From: Candidatus Rikenella faecigallinarum | GTDB taxonomy: Bacteria > Bacteroidota > Bacteroidia > Bacteroidales > Rikenellaceae | NCBI GenBank assembly: GCA_019113395.1 | Contig: DXHL01000006.1 | Location: 149,808-213,807 of the forward strand | DNA: 64,000 nucleotides | Reading direction: 5' to 3' | Part shown: positions 36,057 to 45,348 of the stretch, piece after piece | Layout of the letters: every line of letters begins with the position of its first letter | Numbering within the stretch: position 1 is the stretch's first letter | Position numbers and translations under genes: made by a program | The notes under the pieces: model-generated | The model's input: the letters and a program-made list of their open reading frames with translations, nothing else | What the model was told of the DNA's origin: nothing | Databases searched by the model: none

Positions 36057-37817
36057 TTAGTGTACGGCTTTGATATCTTTGATTCGGAGTTGGGGGGTCA
36101 CATGGCCCTGATAGTGATTTTCGACCACATTATAACAGATATCGACAGCTCCGCCCCGTTTGATATGGTCAAAGGCTTCGGTCTGTCCGAAGGCAATGGC
36201 CGACATGGGAGTAAAGGGGCGTTGGCCCTGTACGAGTTCCATTTTGAGGTGTTCGCCGCGAGCACCGACCAGTCGGGCCGTACCGTTGTCGCTGACATTT
36301 TGCGTCACGAACACCGGCGAGGGGTTGCCCGGCCCGAAGGGCTGGAAGGCATTCAGCGTGCGGCGGAACGCCGGCGTAATATCCGCAAAACTGAGCGGTT
36401 CGTCAATGTCAATCTGCGGCACCAGCATGTCGGGTTCGATATGGGCCTCCACGTAGGCCTCGAACCGCATCTTGAACTCTTCGACCCGTTCGGGTTTCAT
36501 GGTGAGACCTGCCGCATAGGTATGCCCGCCGAAGTTTTCGAGCAGGTCGGAACAGGACTCGACAGCCTGATAAAGGTCGAACCCCGGCACCGAGCGCGCC
36601 GAACCGGTCACCAGCCCGTGGCTCATGGTCAGCACCACCGTCGGACGGTAGTAGGTCTCGATAAGCCGCGACGCCACAATCCCCACAACACCCTTCATCC
36701 AGTTGGGGTTGTAGATGACCGTACACTTCTTGCGCAACATATCCGGCGACTGTTCGATAAACTGATGCGCCTCGATGGTAATGTTGCGGTCAATGCTCTT
36801 GCGGTCCTTGTTGAAGGTGTCGATTTGCTGGACGTAGTACATGGCCCGCTGCTCGTTGAGCGCCGTCAGCAGCCGCACTGCCGTCCGTCCGCCCGACTGG
36901 GCCCGCGGGTCGTCTTCGTCGATTTCGATTTCCATCCGCCCGGCGGCATTGATGCGCGGCCCGATTTTGAAGACAATGTCGTCAATGGCAATGTGGTGCC
37001 GTTCCAGCCCACAGAGTTTGATGATGGCCGCCAACCCCTTGTTCGGTTTGCTGTTGAGCCGTATCAACCCGTAGTGAGCCAGGATGCGGTTTTCGCCGAT
37101 TATCGGCACGATGTCCGAGGCGATGCTCACCGCTACCAGGTCCAACAGGGGTTCAATGGTGTCGAACGGCAGCTCCTTGAACTGACAGAAGGCCTGAATC
37201 AGTTTGAACCCAACGCCGCACCCCGAGAGGTCCTTGAAGGGGTAGGTGCAATCCTCCCGTTTGGGGTCGAGCACAGCCACGGCATCCGGAATGGAGTCTC
37301 CCGGCAGGTGGTGGTCACAAATAATGAAATCAACTCCTTTACGCTTGGCATAGGCCACTTTGGAGCAGGCTTTAATCCCGCAGTCGAGGGCGATAATAAG
37401 TTTGGCGCCGTTGTCCGCCGCATAGTCTATTCCTTTTTCGGAGATGCCATACCCTTCGGCATAGCGGTCGGGGATGTAGAACAGCAGGTCGTTCATCCAC
37501 CGCGAGAGAAAGTTATAGACCAGCGACACGGCCGTAATGCCGTCCACGTCATAATCGCCGTAGACCATTACGCGTTCGCCCTGCGATATGGCCCGTTCGA
37601 TGCGCTGCACCGCGAGCATCATATCTTTCATCAGGTAGGGGTCGTGCAGTTCGTCGAGTTGGGGGTCGAAGAACTGACGAGCCAGCTCCGGGGTATCTAT
37701 GCCTCGCTGAACCAAGAGGTTAGCCAGCTTGGGGTCGATGCTGAGCGTGGTGGAGAGTGTCTCCACTTTCGACGCATCACCCGCGGGCCGGACAACCCAC
37801 TTTTTGTCTGCGTGCAT
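36057..37817 (-). CDS. recJ: Single-stranded-DNA-specific exonuclease RecJ
   Basis: A 586-residue 5'-to-3' exonuclease of the DHH family, acting in recombination and mismatch repair. The motifs GDYDVDGITA (about residues 87-96), the metal-binding CDHHLPGD (DHH at 168-170) and GRMEIEID/GGRTAVRLL in the middle are present. The DHHA1 RNA-binding-type glycine motif (FGGHTYAAGLTM) and a C-terminal OB-fold complete it. The length is normal. It is transcribed alone, ending in a strong terminator. The 129 bp up to lipB show no clear -7 element. Confidence 0.95.
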   Translation of the reverse strand: MHADKKWVVRPAGDASKVETLSTTLSIDPKLANLLVQRGIDTPELARQFFDPQLDELHDPYLMKDMMLAVQRIERAISQGERVMVYGDYDVDGITAVSLVYNFLSRWMNDLLFYIPDRYAEGYGISEKGIDYAADNGAKLIIALDCGIKACSKVAYAKRKGVDFIICDHHLPGDSIPDAVAVLDPKREDCTYPFKDLSGCGVGFKLIQAFCQFKELPFDTIEPLLDLVAVSIASDIVPIIGENRILAHYGLIRLNSKPNKGLAAIIKLCGLERHHIAIDDIVFKIGPRINAAGRMEIEIDEDDPRAQSGGRTAVRLLTALNEQRAMYYVQQIDTFNKDRKSIDRNITIEAHQFIEQSPDMLRKKCTVIYNPNWMKGVVGIVASRLIETYYRPTVVLTMSHGLVTGSARSVPGFDLYQAVESCSDLLENFGGHTYAAGLTMKPERVEEFKMRFEAYVEAHIEPDMLVPQIDIDEPLSFADITPAFRRTLNAFQPFGPGNPSPVFVTQNVSDNGTARLVGARGEHLKMELVQGQRPFTPMSAIAFGQTEAFDHIKRGGAVDICYNVVENHYQGHVTPQLRIKDIKAVH

Positions 37818-37946
37818 GATGTTTTATTTTTTTGTTTACTTTTTTTCATCGTCAGGTATTCGTTGGGTTTTGTTCCCGTCCGGCATTCAGGGGCCGGTTC
37901 CCTTTGTCGAGCCTCACAACGCTCCCTCCCTCTCACGACAACACAC

Positions 37947-38681
37947 TCAAGCCCACTCACACGCCCCGAAGAGACGTTCGAAATGACGCACATAAGCCCG
38001 CTTCACCTCCGCTAGGGCAGGCACCTCACGCCCCGCATCCGCCAACTCGGCCGCCAGGGAGGTCACCCCTTTGTCGGTAAATCCGCAGGGGTTGATGTAG
38101 TTAAAATATTTCAGGTCGGTGGTCACGTTCAGGGCAAAACCGTGCATCGTCACATAATGGGAAGCCTTGACCCCGATGGCACAGATTTTCCGTTCGGGTC
38201 GCGTTGCGTTTGCCTCGAGCCATACGCCCGTGGCGTGTTCCACACGCCGCCCCACAACGCCCCACTCCGCTATGGTCTCAATCACGCTCTCCTCGAGCCG
38301 ATGGATATACTCTTTCAACCCGATACCCCGCTCGTCCAGCGACAAGAGGTCAAGAATCGGATAGCCCACCAACTGGCCATACCCGTGGTAGGTAATGTCT
38401 CCTCCGCGGTCAATGTGGTAATAACTCGCTCCGATACTCTTTAAGAACGTTTCGCTCACCAGCAAATTGTTCGCATGGCCGCTTTTCCCGAGGGTATAGA
38501 CATGGGGGTGTTCACACAGCATCAGCACGCCGCGTGCCTTCTCCCCCGATTCTTCATGCTTATCCACAACAGGCTCCGCCGAACGCTCGGCCGTCTCTGC
38601 CAACAGCCCGTCAAAGTAGCGGCGCTGGGTATTCCACGCCGTCCCGTAGTCTATCACGCCACAATCCACCACCCGTATCAT
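37947..38681 (-). CDS. lipB: Octanoyltransferase (lipoyl(octanoyl) transferase)
   Basis: A 244-residue LipB that moves octanoate from ACP to lipoyl domains. Visible are IDYGTAWNTQRRYFDGLL, EHPHVYTLGKSGHANNLL, RGGDITYHGYGQLVGYPIL, KICAIGVKASHYVTMHGFALNV with the catalytic lysine, and NPCGFTDKGVTSL with the catalytic cysteine. A short low-conservation insert (ERSAEPVVDKHEESGEKARG) near residue 32 is unusual. The start overlaps the end of lipA by 4 bp, so the two are translationally coupled. Confidence 0.95.
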   Translation of the reverse strand: MIRVVDCGVIDYGTAWNTQRRYFDGLLAETAERSAEPVVDKHEESGEKARGVLMLCEHPHVYTLGKSGHANNLLVSETFLKSIGASYYHIDRGGDITYHGYGQLVGYPILDLLSLDERGIGLKEYIHRLEESVIETIAEWGVVGRRVEHATGVWLEANATRPERKICAIGVKASHYVTMHGFALNVTTDLKYFNYINPCGFTDKGVTSLAAELADAGREVPALAEVKRAYVRHFERLFGACEWA

Positions 38682-39616
38682 CTCGCCCCTCCCTTCTCAC
38701 GGCCCAGTTCGGCCAATGTCTGATGACGTTTCGGCGCCAGTCGGTCGGCCATATAGGACGACCGCACCAGCGGTCCGCTCTCCACGTGCACAATCCCGCG
38801 CGCTTCAGCCGCGGCCTTGTACTCCGCAAAGACATCCGGATGGACATACTCCGCCACCGGATAGTGGTGTGCCGTAGGTCTCAGGTACTGTCCGATGGTC
38901 ATCCGCCGCACGCCGGCAGCCGCCAAATCGTCAAGCGTCTGCATCACCTCATCGCGTGTCTCGCCCAGCCCCACCATAATGGCGCTCTTGGCCAAATACG
39001 GTTCACCCCGTTCCGCGCCCCACTCGGCAATATGGCGCAGCACGGCCAGCGACACGTCATACGATGCCCGTCTGTCCCGCACCTCGGGTGTCAGCCGTCG
39101 GACAGTCTCCATGTTATGCCCCACCACATCCGACTCGGCACGCAATACGGTATCGAGCAAGGACAAATCTCCCGAGAAATCGGGAATCAGCAGTTCGATG
39201 GTGGTATCGGGACTTGTCTCCCGCACCGCCCGCACCGTCTCTGCCCAATGTGCAGCTCCCCCGTCGGCCAAATCATCACGGTCCACGGAGGTAATCACGG
39301 CATGCCTCAGCCCCATCAGTTTGACGGAGCGGGCAATTTTTATCGGTTCCTTAGGGTCAAGCGGCGCGGGATGGGGCGCCGAACGGGTTGCACAGAAGCG
39401 GCAGGCGCGCGTGCAGACATCACCTCCAATCATAAAGGTGGCCGTCCCACGGCTCCAGCAGGTGGAGATATTGGGACAGCGGCCACTGGCACAAATGGTA
39501 TGCAAATCGTGTTGCCGCACGATAGCGGCAACCTCGGCATAACGGGCATCATTATGCAGTTTTACTTTCAGCCATTCGGGTTTGTGAGTGCCTAATTTTT
39601 CATGATTTGAAGGCAT
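38678..39616 (-). CDS. lipA: Lipoyl synthase
   Basis: A 312-residue radical-SAM enzyme that inserts two sulphurs into protein-bound octanoate. Both iron-sulphur clusters can be traced: the auxiliary cluster cysteines 42, 47 and 53 (CASGRCPNISTC) and the radical-SAM cluster cysteines 68, 72 and 75 (CTRACRFC). The C-terminal RSSYMADRL motif carries the conserved serine. With lipB it supplies lipoate to pyruvate dehydrogenase, the glycine cleavage system and similar complexes. The upstream region on the reverse strand is repeat block B. Confidence 0.97.
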   Translation of the reverse strand: MPSNHEKLGTHKPEWLKVKLHNDARYAEVAAIVRQHDLHTICASGRCPNISTCWSRGTATFMIGGDVCTRACRFCATRSAPHPAPLDPKEPIKIARSVKLMGLRHAVITSVDRDDLADGGAAHWAETVRAVRETSPDTTIELLIPDFSGDLSLLDTVLRAESDVVGHNMETVRRLTPEVRDRRASYDVSLAVLRHIAEWGAERGEPYLAKSAIMVGLGETRDEVMQTLDDLAAAGVRRMTIGQYLRPTAHHYPVAEYVHPDVFAEYKAAAEARGIVHVESGPLVRSSYMADRLAPKRHQTLAELGREKGGAR

Positions 39617-39699
39617 TATCGGTTTTTCGTTTTTTCAGCTAACCACAAAGTAACAAAAATTTCATCAGATTTCCTCGCATCGCGTCCGGAAATGTCAGA

Positions 39700-40275
39700 G
39701 AAGAGCTTCGCAGGAGCACTCCGGATAAGAGTTACTTAACCTCTGTCGGCACCAGGAGCCGGCGTAAGAAAGAGAGGACACACTGCGACTGCGCAAGCAG
39801 TCGTGCAGGCCGAAGCCGCCCCAAGCGGAGGCCTGCTCCTAACGGAGCAATCCCCGCCGGCTTCGACCTCTCGTAATGCCTTCTGCAATACTTTCGACTT
39901 TAAGCCCACCCGAACGGAAGAGCCGCTGGGCGCATAGGCCGACGGTTTTTACAAAACCGCGCAGCGCGAAAACTCAGCAGCACCGGGTTGCCTCGGCAAC
40001 CCGTCAGCCCGGAGCCGCCCCGTGCGGAGGGCTGAAAAACTCACCCGTGTGGGCTCGCTTTTCCGCCTCCGCCGGCTCCGGGAGAATGCTTTTGCAAGCA
40101 TAAGTCGGGTCGAGTGCCGCTCGGCACCCGCAGCCAGCGAAGGGAAGAGAGGGCACGCTGTAGCGGGCACTCTTTCTGCCCTTCGCCCGGGGTGGCTGCG
40201 GGCTGACGGTTTCTGACGAAACCGAAGCATTCAAGCAGACACGGGGCAGTTTGAATACCGAGCGGCACCCTTAAA
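39700..40275. repeat. GC-rich intergenic repeat block B
   Basis: The 719 bp between lipA and the ABC ATPase hold no gene I can support. Three copies of the family hairpin lie at 39943-39959 (CGGTTTT/AAAACCG), 39984-40003 (reverse orientation, CGGGTTGC/GCAACCCG) and 40207-40224 (CGGTTTC/GAAACCG). It also has GTGCCGCTCGGCAC at 40114 and ACCGAGCGGCACCC at 40257-40270, a further hairpin GACTGC/GCAGTC near 39786, and the second copy of the 102-bp repeat. Confidence 0.8.
39980..40081 (-). repeat. 102-bp repeat, copy 2 (inverted relative to 5629-5730)
   Basis: The reverse complement of this segment matches 5629-5730 at about 94 of 102 positions with no gaps. Three differences cluster in one triplet (GTG versus ACA); the rest are scattered, including a loop change in the terminal hairpin while the stem is kept. 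Confidence 0.9.
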
Positions 40276-40335
40276 TACAAAGCGTCGGCCTCCCTGCTGA
40301 GGGAGGCCGACGCCGCACGGGACACAAACAAAAAA

Positions 40336-41046
40336 CTACAGGTTGTTCTTCACGCTATCCACAATCTGACCGTCCAACAGGTTGATGATGCGGTGGGCAT
40401 AGGTCGAATCACGTTGCGAGTGGGTCACCATAATGACCGTCGTGCCTTCGCGGTTGAGCTCCGAGAGGAGTGTCATCACCTCCTGACCGTTTTTGGTATC
40501 GAGGTTACCGGTCGGTTCGTCGGCCAGAATCAGTTTCGGCTGAGCCACCACGGCACGAGCGATGGCCACACGCTGCTGCTGCCCCCCGGAGAGCTGCTGC
40601 GGGAAGTGGCCGGCGCGGTGGCTGATGTTCATCCGTTGGAGGATGTCATTCACCATCTCTTTGCGTTTTTTGGCCGGCACACGCAGGTAAATGAGCGGCA
40701 ACTCGACATTTTCAAAGACATTCAGTTCGTCGATAAGGTTAAAACTCTGGAAGACGAAGCCGATATTTCCTTTGCGGTAGAGGGTACGCTCTTTCTCCTT
40801 GAGTTGGCCGACCTCTTTCCCGAGCAGGAAATAGGAGCCTTCGGTAGGATTGTCGAGCAGGCCGAGGATATTGAGCAGCGTGGATTTGCCGCAACCCGAA
40901 GGGCCCATGATGGCCACAAATTCACCGGGAGCCACTTCAAGCGAAACGCGGTTCAGGGCAATGGTTTCGACCTCTTCGGTACGGAAATACTTGCTGAGGT
41001 TTTCGATGCGGAGCATCGGGTTGGTGTTCGGTTGGATATTTTCCAT
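40336..41046 (-). CDS. ABC transporter ATPase, LolD/MacB type
   Basis: A 236-residue ATPase subunit with Walker A GPSGCGKS (about 48-55), signature LSGGQQQR (152-159) and Walker B LILADEPTGNLD (172-183). This matches the LolD/MacB/FtsE class that pairs with FtsX-like permeases. A permease of that type ends 171 bp upstream (41218-43605) and a second lies at 49820-52249. Its own upstream region has paired activator sites and a sigma-54-type promoter, so it is likely induced separately from the permease. The ATG at 41044-41046 was chosen; an internal Met at residue 11 (MLRIENLSKYF) is an alternative start. Confidence 0.93.
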   Translation of the reverse strand: MENIQPNTNPMLRIENLSKYFRTEEVETIALNRVSLEVAPGEFVAIMGPSGCGKSTLLNILGLLDNPTEGSYFLLGKEVGQLKEKERTLYRKGNIGFVFQSFNLIDELNVFENVELPLIYLRVPAKKRKEMVNDILQRMNISHRAGHFPQQLSGGQQQRVAIARAVVAQPKLILADEPTGNLDTKNGQEVMTLLSELNREGTTVIMVTHSQRDSTYAHRIINLLDGQIVDSVKNNL

Positions 41047-41095
41047 GACGAGTGTAAGGATTAGATGATTATTTCGTGTTTTGAAGAAAGAGAGG

Positions 41096-41110
41096 GCTAA
41101 AATCGTGCCA
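41096..41110 (-). promoter_or_regulatory. Sigma-54-type promoter (-24/-12) of the ABC ATPase gene
   Basis: On the reverse strand TGGCACGATTTTAGC matches TGGCAC-N5-TTGC except one base, and keeps GG-N10-GC spacing. It would start transcription about 38 bp before the ATPase ATG. Confidence 0.75.
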
Positions 41111-41164
41111 AAACAAACAAAACGATGATTATCAGCACTTAATGAAATTTCCACAGAGGAGGAG

Positions 41165-41203
41165 TGTCAAAGAATTAGACACCCACTGTCTAATTCTTTG
41201 ACA
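41165..41203. promoter_or_regulatory. Paired 17-bp activator sites, copy 1
   Basis: 41187-41203 reads TGTCTAATTCTTTGACA and 41165-41181 is its exact reverse complement, giving a large perfect palindrome. Centres are 22 bp apart. The near edge is 55 bp upstream of the -24 element at 41110. The same layout recurs at 46824-46862 and 49675-49713, so an enhancer role is favoured over a simple terminator, although the hairpin could also terminate the permease mRNA. Confidence 0.8.
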
Positions 41204-41217
41204 CTTCGCCCAGCCGC

Positions 41218-43605
41218 TTACTCGGTTTTGAGCGACTCTACGGGGTTGGCCGTGGCCGCCCGCCAACTTTGGGTCGTAACCGTAACAAAGGTAATCAACA
41301 GGACGATAAAAAGCGCCACCGCAAAGACCCACCAATAGACGGGCGTTCGATAGGCAAAGGTTTCGAGCCATCGTGTCACGGCATACCAGGCCAGCGGCGC
41401 CGCAATCACGAAACAGAGGAGCACCAGCCGCACGAACGAGCGGTTGAAGAGCAGGAGGATTTCGCCGACCGTCGCCCCCATGACCTTGCGGACGCCGATT
41501 TCCTTTCGGCGGTACTGGGTTTCGAAGAGGATAAGGCCGAAGACCCCGACCAGCGAGATGCAGACTGCCAGGAGCGAGAAGAGGGTAATCAACGACGTAA
41601 TGCGCAGTTCTTTGCGGTAGAGGTCGTCGAACGCCTCATCCAGGAAACGCACATCGACCGGATAGGCCGGGTCTACCGAGGCCGCTGCCCGACGGATATG
41701 CTCCAGAGCCGCATAGGGGTCGCCCGTGATTTGGAAATAGGCTACGGGCAATGACCTGTTCCCCCCGCCAAAAGCACGCCCGAAGACCACCATCGCATAG
41801 GGCTCTATCGACGAGTGGAGCGACTGGAAGTTGAAGTCGCGCACTATCCCGCAGACTTGGGAGACCACCGCATCGTCCCCTTCGCCCCACTCGACAATAT
41901 TATTCTGAACGCCAATATCATACTTGCGCTGCGCCCGTTCGTTGAAGAGGTAGGTATTCCCCTGCTTCATGGAGTCGTTGGGGCTGAAGAGACTTCCTTC
42001 CGTCAGTTCGAGCCCCATCATCCGGGGAAAGTTCCAGGAGACCCCGTCCACGGAAAAGTTGACTTCCCGTCCCTGAATGGGTCGGCTCCACATCGGATGG
42101 ACGTTCCCGACTCCAATGGGCAGTTGAGAGTAGGCCACATCCTCAATCAGGGGGGAACGTTTCACCTCTGCTTCAAAGGCATCGGAACCGACCAGGTCAC
42201 CCCGCAGCACCGTATAGGCAATCCGTGTACGGTCGATACCGGTATCTACATGGCGGAGGTAGTTGTTCTGGAGCTGGAGGAAGAGGGCTCCCACAATCAG
42301 GCCGATGGAGACCACGAATTGAAACCCGATAAGGAGGGTACGAAGTCTTTTTCCCGTGGGCGACATCCCGAAGGAGCCCTTTTTGAGGACCAGTGCGGGC
42401 GGGAATTTGGTGGTGTAGTAGGCAGGGTAAAGTCCCGCAAGGAGCCCGACCGCCAGCGCTACCCCCAGACCTCCGAGGAGCAGTGTACCATGGTTCGTAA
42501 AGGCGATACCGCCGTCAATGAGTTCTCCGAAGGGGGTGTCCCCCAGAAGGAATATCCAGAGCAGCGCCGCACCATAGGCCAGCAGGGCAATACCAACGGC
42601 TTCTGCCACCAGCGAGGTCCGCAACAGCGCCACGGGTGCCCCGAAAACCTTTTGGGTGTTAATGGTTTTGATGCGGAGCGGAGTGAGAGAGGTGGCAAAA
42701 TTCACAAAATTGACTGCCGCAATGCCGATGACCAACAGCGCCACGGCCAGCAACAGATGGGTCGTTGTCCGCCGACCGTGCACGGTGAACATGTCCGCTT
42801 CCAGAGGGCGTGTATCGAAATAGATGTCGGTCAGCGGAGTGAGGCCCAGTTTCGTATTGCCGTCGGTCCACCCCACTTTGGTTTTCAGGTCAAACCGATT
42901 CCACTCGGCCAGGATAGCCGAAATATCGGCTCCCGGACGCAACACAACGTACATATAGTTGTTGAACTGGCTCCAGTTCTCCTGCTGCCACTCCCGCTGG
43001 GACTTCGAGACATAAACGACATTGCGGATTTGGGAGTTTTCGGGAAAATCCCGATAGACCGCCCCCACCTGATAATCCTGCGTCTCCCGACTTCGGGTCA
43101 GCGAAATCCGTTTCCCCACCACGCCGACTTCCGTACCGAAGAATTTGCGGGCGAGCGAGGCCGGCAACAGCACTCTGTCGGGTTCGGAGAGCACCTTGTC
43201 CGTGCCCTCCAGCAGCTCGGGCGTGAAGACCGACAGAAAACCCTCCGAGGCATAGAGGGCCTGTTCCATAAACCCTGCCTCGCTCCCGTTTCGTTCCACG
43301 GTCACATACATGTCGCCCATCGGCGGCATCAATATGCAGTAGGCCTCCACGTCGGCCATACTGCTCCCGAAGGTGGGTCCGAAGGGGTATGACACGAGCG
43401 GAACAGTCCCCATCGGCGTCTCCACCTCAACCCGATAGATGCGGTCGGCGTTTCGGTGAAAGCGGTCGAACGAGAGTTCATAGTTCACCTGCATCAGGAT
43501 AATGACAAAAGCCGCAAAGGCCACACTCAGCCCGAAGATATTGAGCACCGAGGCCGCTTTGTAGCGTTTCAGTGTCGTAATGAAGTTCCAAAAGATTGTT
43601 TTCAT
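41218..43605 (-). CDS. ABC transporter permease, MacB/FtsX type (first paralogue)
   Basis: A 795-residue inner-membrane permease with an N-terminal helix (KAASVLNIFGLSVAFAAFVIILM), a MacB-like periplasmic domain, a central group of FtsX helices (about 285-430), a second periplasmic domain and a last FtsX helix set ending WWVFAVALFIVLLITFVTVTTQSWRAATANPVESLKTE (given in part). It is homologous to the permease at 49820-52249. It likely works with the LolD/MacB-type ATPase. It lies downstream of the adaptor gene but is separated from it by the 428-bp repeat block C. Confidence 0.9.
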   Translation of the reverse strand: MKTIFWNFITTLKRYKAASVLNIFGLSVAFAAFVIILMQVNYELSFDRFHRNADRIYRVEVETPMGTVPLVSYPFGPTFGSSMADVEAYCILMPPMGDMYVTVERNGSEAGFMEQALYASEGFLSVFTPELLEGTDKVLSEPDRVLLPASLARKFFGTEVGVVGKRISLTRSRETQDYQVGAVYRDFPENSQIRNVVYVSKSQREWQQENWSQFNNYMYVVLRPGADISAILAEWNRFDLKTKVGWTDGNTKLGLTPLTDIYFDTRPLEADMFTVHGRRTTTHLLLAVALLVIGIAAVNFVNFATSLTPLRIKTINTQKVFGAPVALLRTSLVAEAVGIALLAYGAALLWIFLLGDTPFGELIDGGIAFTNHGTLLLGGLGVALAVGLLAGLYPAYYTTKFPPALVLKKGSFGMSPTGKRLRTLLIGFQFVVSIGLIVGALFLQLQNNYLRHVDTGIDRTRIAYTVLRGDLVGSDAFEAEVKRSPLIEDVAYSQLPIGVGNVHPMWSRPIQGREVNFSVDGVSWNFPRMMGLELTEGSLFSPNDSMKQGNTYLFNERAQRKYDIGVQNNIVEWGEGDDAVVSQVCGIVRDFNFQSLHSSIEPYAMVVFGRAFGGGNRSLPVAYFQITGDPYAALEHIRRAAASVDPAYPVDVRFLDEAFDDLYRKELRITSLITLFSLLAVCISLVGVFGLILFETQYRRKEIGVRKVMGATVGEILLLFNRSFVRLVLLCFVIAAPLAWYAVTRWLETFAYRTPVYWWVFAVALFIVLLITFVTVTTQSWRAATANPVESLKTE

Positions 43606-44033
43606 GGTTTACCTGCGCAGCCTTTACACTGCGTACTATCTGGTTTTATCAAAATATATTCAGCAAAAAGGTGGCGGAACGAGCCATACCGTCCCACTCT
43701 TCCCGCCACCGGGTTGTCATTCCGCGGGGTCTCTCCGCAGAAGACAAGGTTAAGAGATGTCAGCCGGGGTTTGATGGGCAGTCGGCGGAGATTGGGGCAG
43801 AGACGTCTCGGCTGGCGTGCCCGGCGGCACCAGGTCTCCGCTGGGTATAGTTCCAACCTGACACTGAGAGTTTACGTTGTTTGCCTCGGTCGGCGCCGCC
43901 CCCCCGACGGCTGTAAGCCGTCCGGCGCACGACCGACGGTTTCTGACGAAACTGCATTCATTTTAGAACTAAGAACCGCAAAATCCCCTCCCCCCACAAA
44001 ACATCTTCCCGCCGAAAGAATAAAAGCCTAAAA
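43606..44033. repeat. GC-rich intergenic repeat block C, inside the efflux gene cluster
   Basis: No gene is supported here. A family hairpin lies at 43937-43954 (CGGTTTC/GAAACTG, one G-T wobble), preceded by CCGA. The remainder is GC-rich with scattered short self-complementary words such as GACGGCTG..CCGTC around 43905-43922. It separates the adaptor gene from the permease gene on the reverse strand. Confidence 0.65.
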
Positions 44034-45284
44034 CTATTTAAGAATCAGAACCTCATTATCTCCAAAGGTCTCGTAGCTCGATACGATGACCCGCTCACCA
44101 TCATCCAGTCCTTCCAGCACCTCGTAATACTGCGGGTTTTGACGACCGATTTTCACCGAACGGCGAAAAGCCTTCTTCCCGTCGGGCGAAACCACGAAAA
44201 TCCAACTGCCGCCCGTAGTCTGATAGAACGCCCCGCGCGGAATGATAATCGCATCGGTGGGCTGCCCCAACTCCAGGTTAATGTAGTAGGTCTGCCCGGC
44301 CCGAATATTGTCGGGGCGTTCACCCGTCAGGTAGCACCACGTGCGGAACTGCCCGTCGCGCACCTCCGGGAAAACCGTCTTCACCACCAGCCCGAACTTC
44401 TTACCCTGACGTTCGAAGGTGCCTTCCAGACCCGCCTTCACCCGGTCAATATAGTGTTCGTCAATCATCGCCTCGATTTTGTAGTCGCTCAGGTCATTAA
44501 TCTGCCCCACTTTCGTCCCCGCCGTCACATACTGACCCAGCACCACATCCAACTGCCCCAGTTCGCCGTCGATGTTGGCCCGTACGTTCAAATTATCGAC
44601 CCGCTGGCGAATCAACTCCATGTTCTTCTTCATGCTTTCGAGGCTGATTTCCATGTTGTCAATCTGCAGGCTGCGGAAAATGGAGTCCTGCACCTGACGG
44701 TCATAAATCAACTCTTTCTGCCGTGCCGCCAATTCATAATCCTCCTTGGCCTGCAGGTACTCTTCGTGCGAAATAAGGTTCTCCTTTTCGAGCGCCGCAT
44801 ACTGCTCGTAGCGGCGTTTGGTCCGCGCCACGTTCATTTCCACCTGAAGCCGCTCCTGCCGCAGGTTCAGTTTCTCCTGTTCCATACTTACCCGCGTGTC
44901 ACGCAACTGGTTCTCCTGGTAGGCCAGGTCGGCTTCGCTGGTCAAAATCTGCATGTTGAGCTGCGGATTGGTCAGCTTCACGATAATATCCCCCTTCTTG
45001 ACCATCGCCCCCTCTTCCACCACCTTCACATCCACATTACCGCTCTCGAGCGGGCTAATCTGCACGGTCGTTATCGGCAGCACATTGCCGTTCACCCGCA
45101 CATAGTCGTTGAACTGCCCCCGCTGAGCCTTTTCGATGGTCACCGTGCGGCTGTCCACCTTGAGCGAGGAGCTGTGGTCGCCCAATATCAGCCAACCCAG
45201 CAAAATCAACAGCGCGGCCCCTCCGGCCACATAGGGAATGTGTTTTTTCTGCAACCCTTTCTTCTTTTCCAAAATTCTGTCCAT
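44034..45284 (-). CDS. Periplasmic adaptor (HlyD/RND membrane-fusion family)
   Basis: A 416-residue protein with one N-terminal membrane anchor (HIPYVAGGAALLILLGWLI). It has a lipoyl/barrel-sandwich half (VNGNVLPITTVQISPLESGNVDVKVVEEGAMVKKGDIIVKL, in part), a long coiled-coil hairpin (about 120-240), the second lipoyl half (NIDGELGQLDVVLGQYV) and a beta-barrel domain. Such adaptors bridge an inner-membrane transporter to a TolC-type channel. I used the ATG at 45282-45284, with the longer start at 45326 possible. It lies 64 bp after the TolC-like gene. Confidence 0.92.
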   Translation of the reverse strand: MDRILEKKKGLQKKHIPYVAGGAALLILLGWLILGDHSSSLKVDSRTVTIEKAQRGQFNDYVRVNGNVLPITTVQISPLESGNVDVKVVEEGAMVKKGDIIVKLTNPQLNMQILTSEADLAYQENQLRDTRVSMEQEKLNLRQERLQVEMNVARTKRRYEQYAALEKENLISHEEYLQAKEDYELAARQKELIYDRQVQDSIFRSLQIDNMEISLESMKKNMELIRQRVDNLNVRANIDGELGQLDVVLGQYVTAGTKVGQINDLSDYKIEAMIDEHYIDRVKAGLEGTFERQGKKFGLVVKTVFPEVRDGQFRTWCYLTGERPDNIRAGQTYYINLELGQPTDAIIIPRGAFYQTTGGSWIFVVSPDGKKAFRRSVKIGRQNPQYYEVLEGLDDGERVIVSSYETFGDNEVLILK

Positions 45285-45348
45285 GGTCTGTCTGTTTTTT
45301 TTATTTTCGATTTTTTCTTGTTTCATGCCATGCCTGTTCGGCGCGGGG

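Noticed and set aside
41164..41204. Reading the palindrome upstream of the ABC ATPase purely as a terminator of the permease mRNA
   Set aside because: The same 17-mer occurs as a direct repeat, which cannot form the same hairpin, at 46824-46862 with identical spacing to a sigma-54 promoter; an activator site explains all three better, though a dual role is possible.
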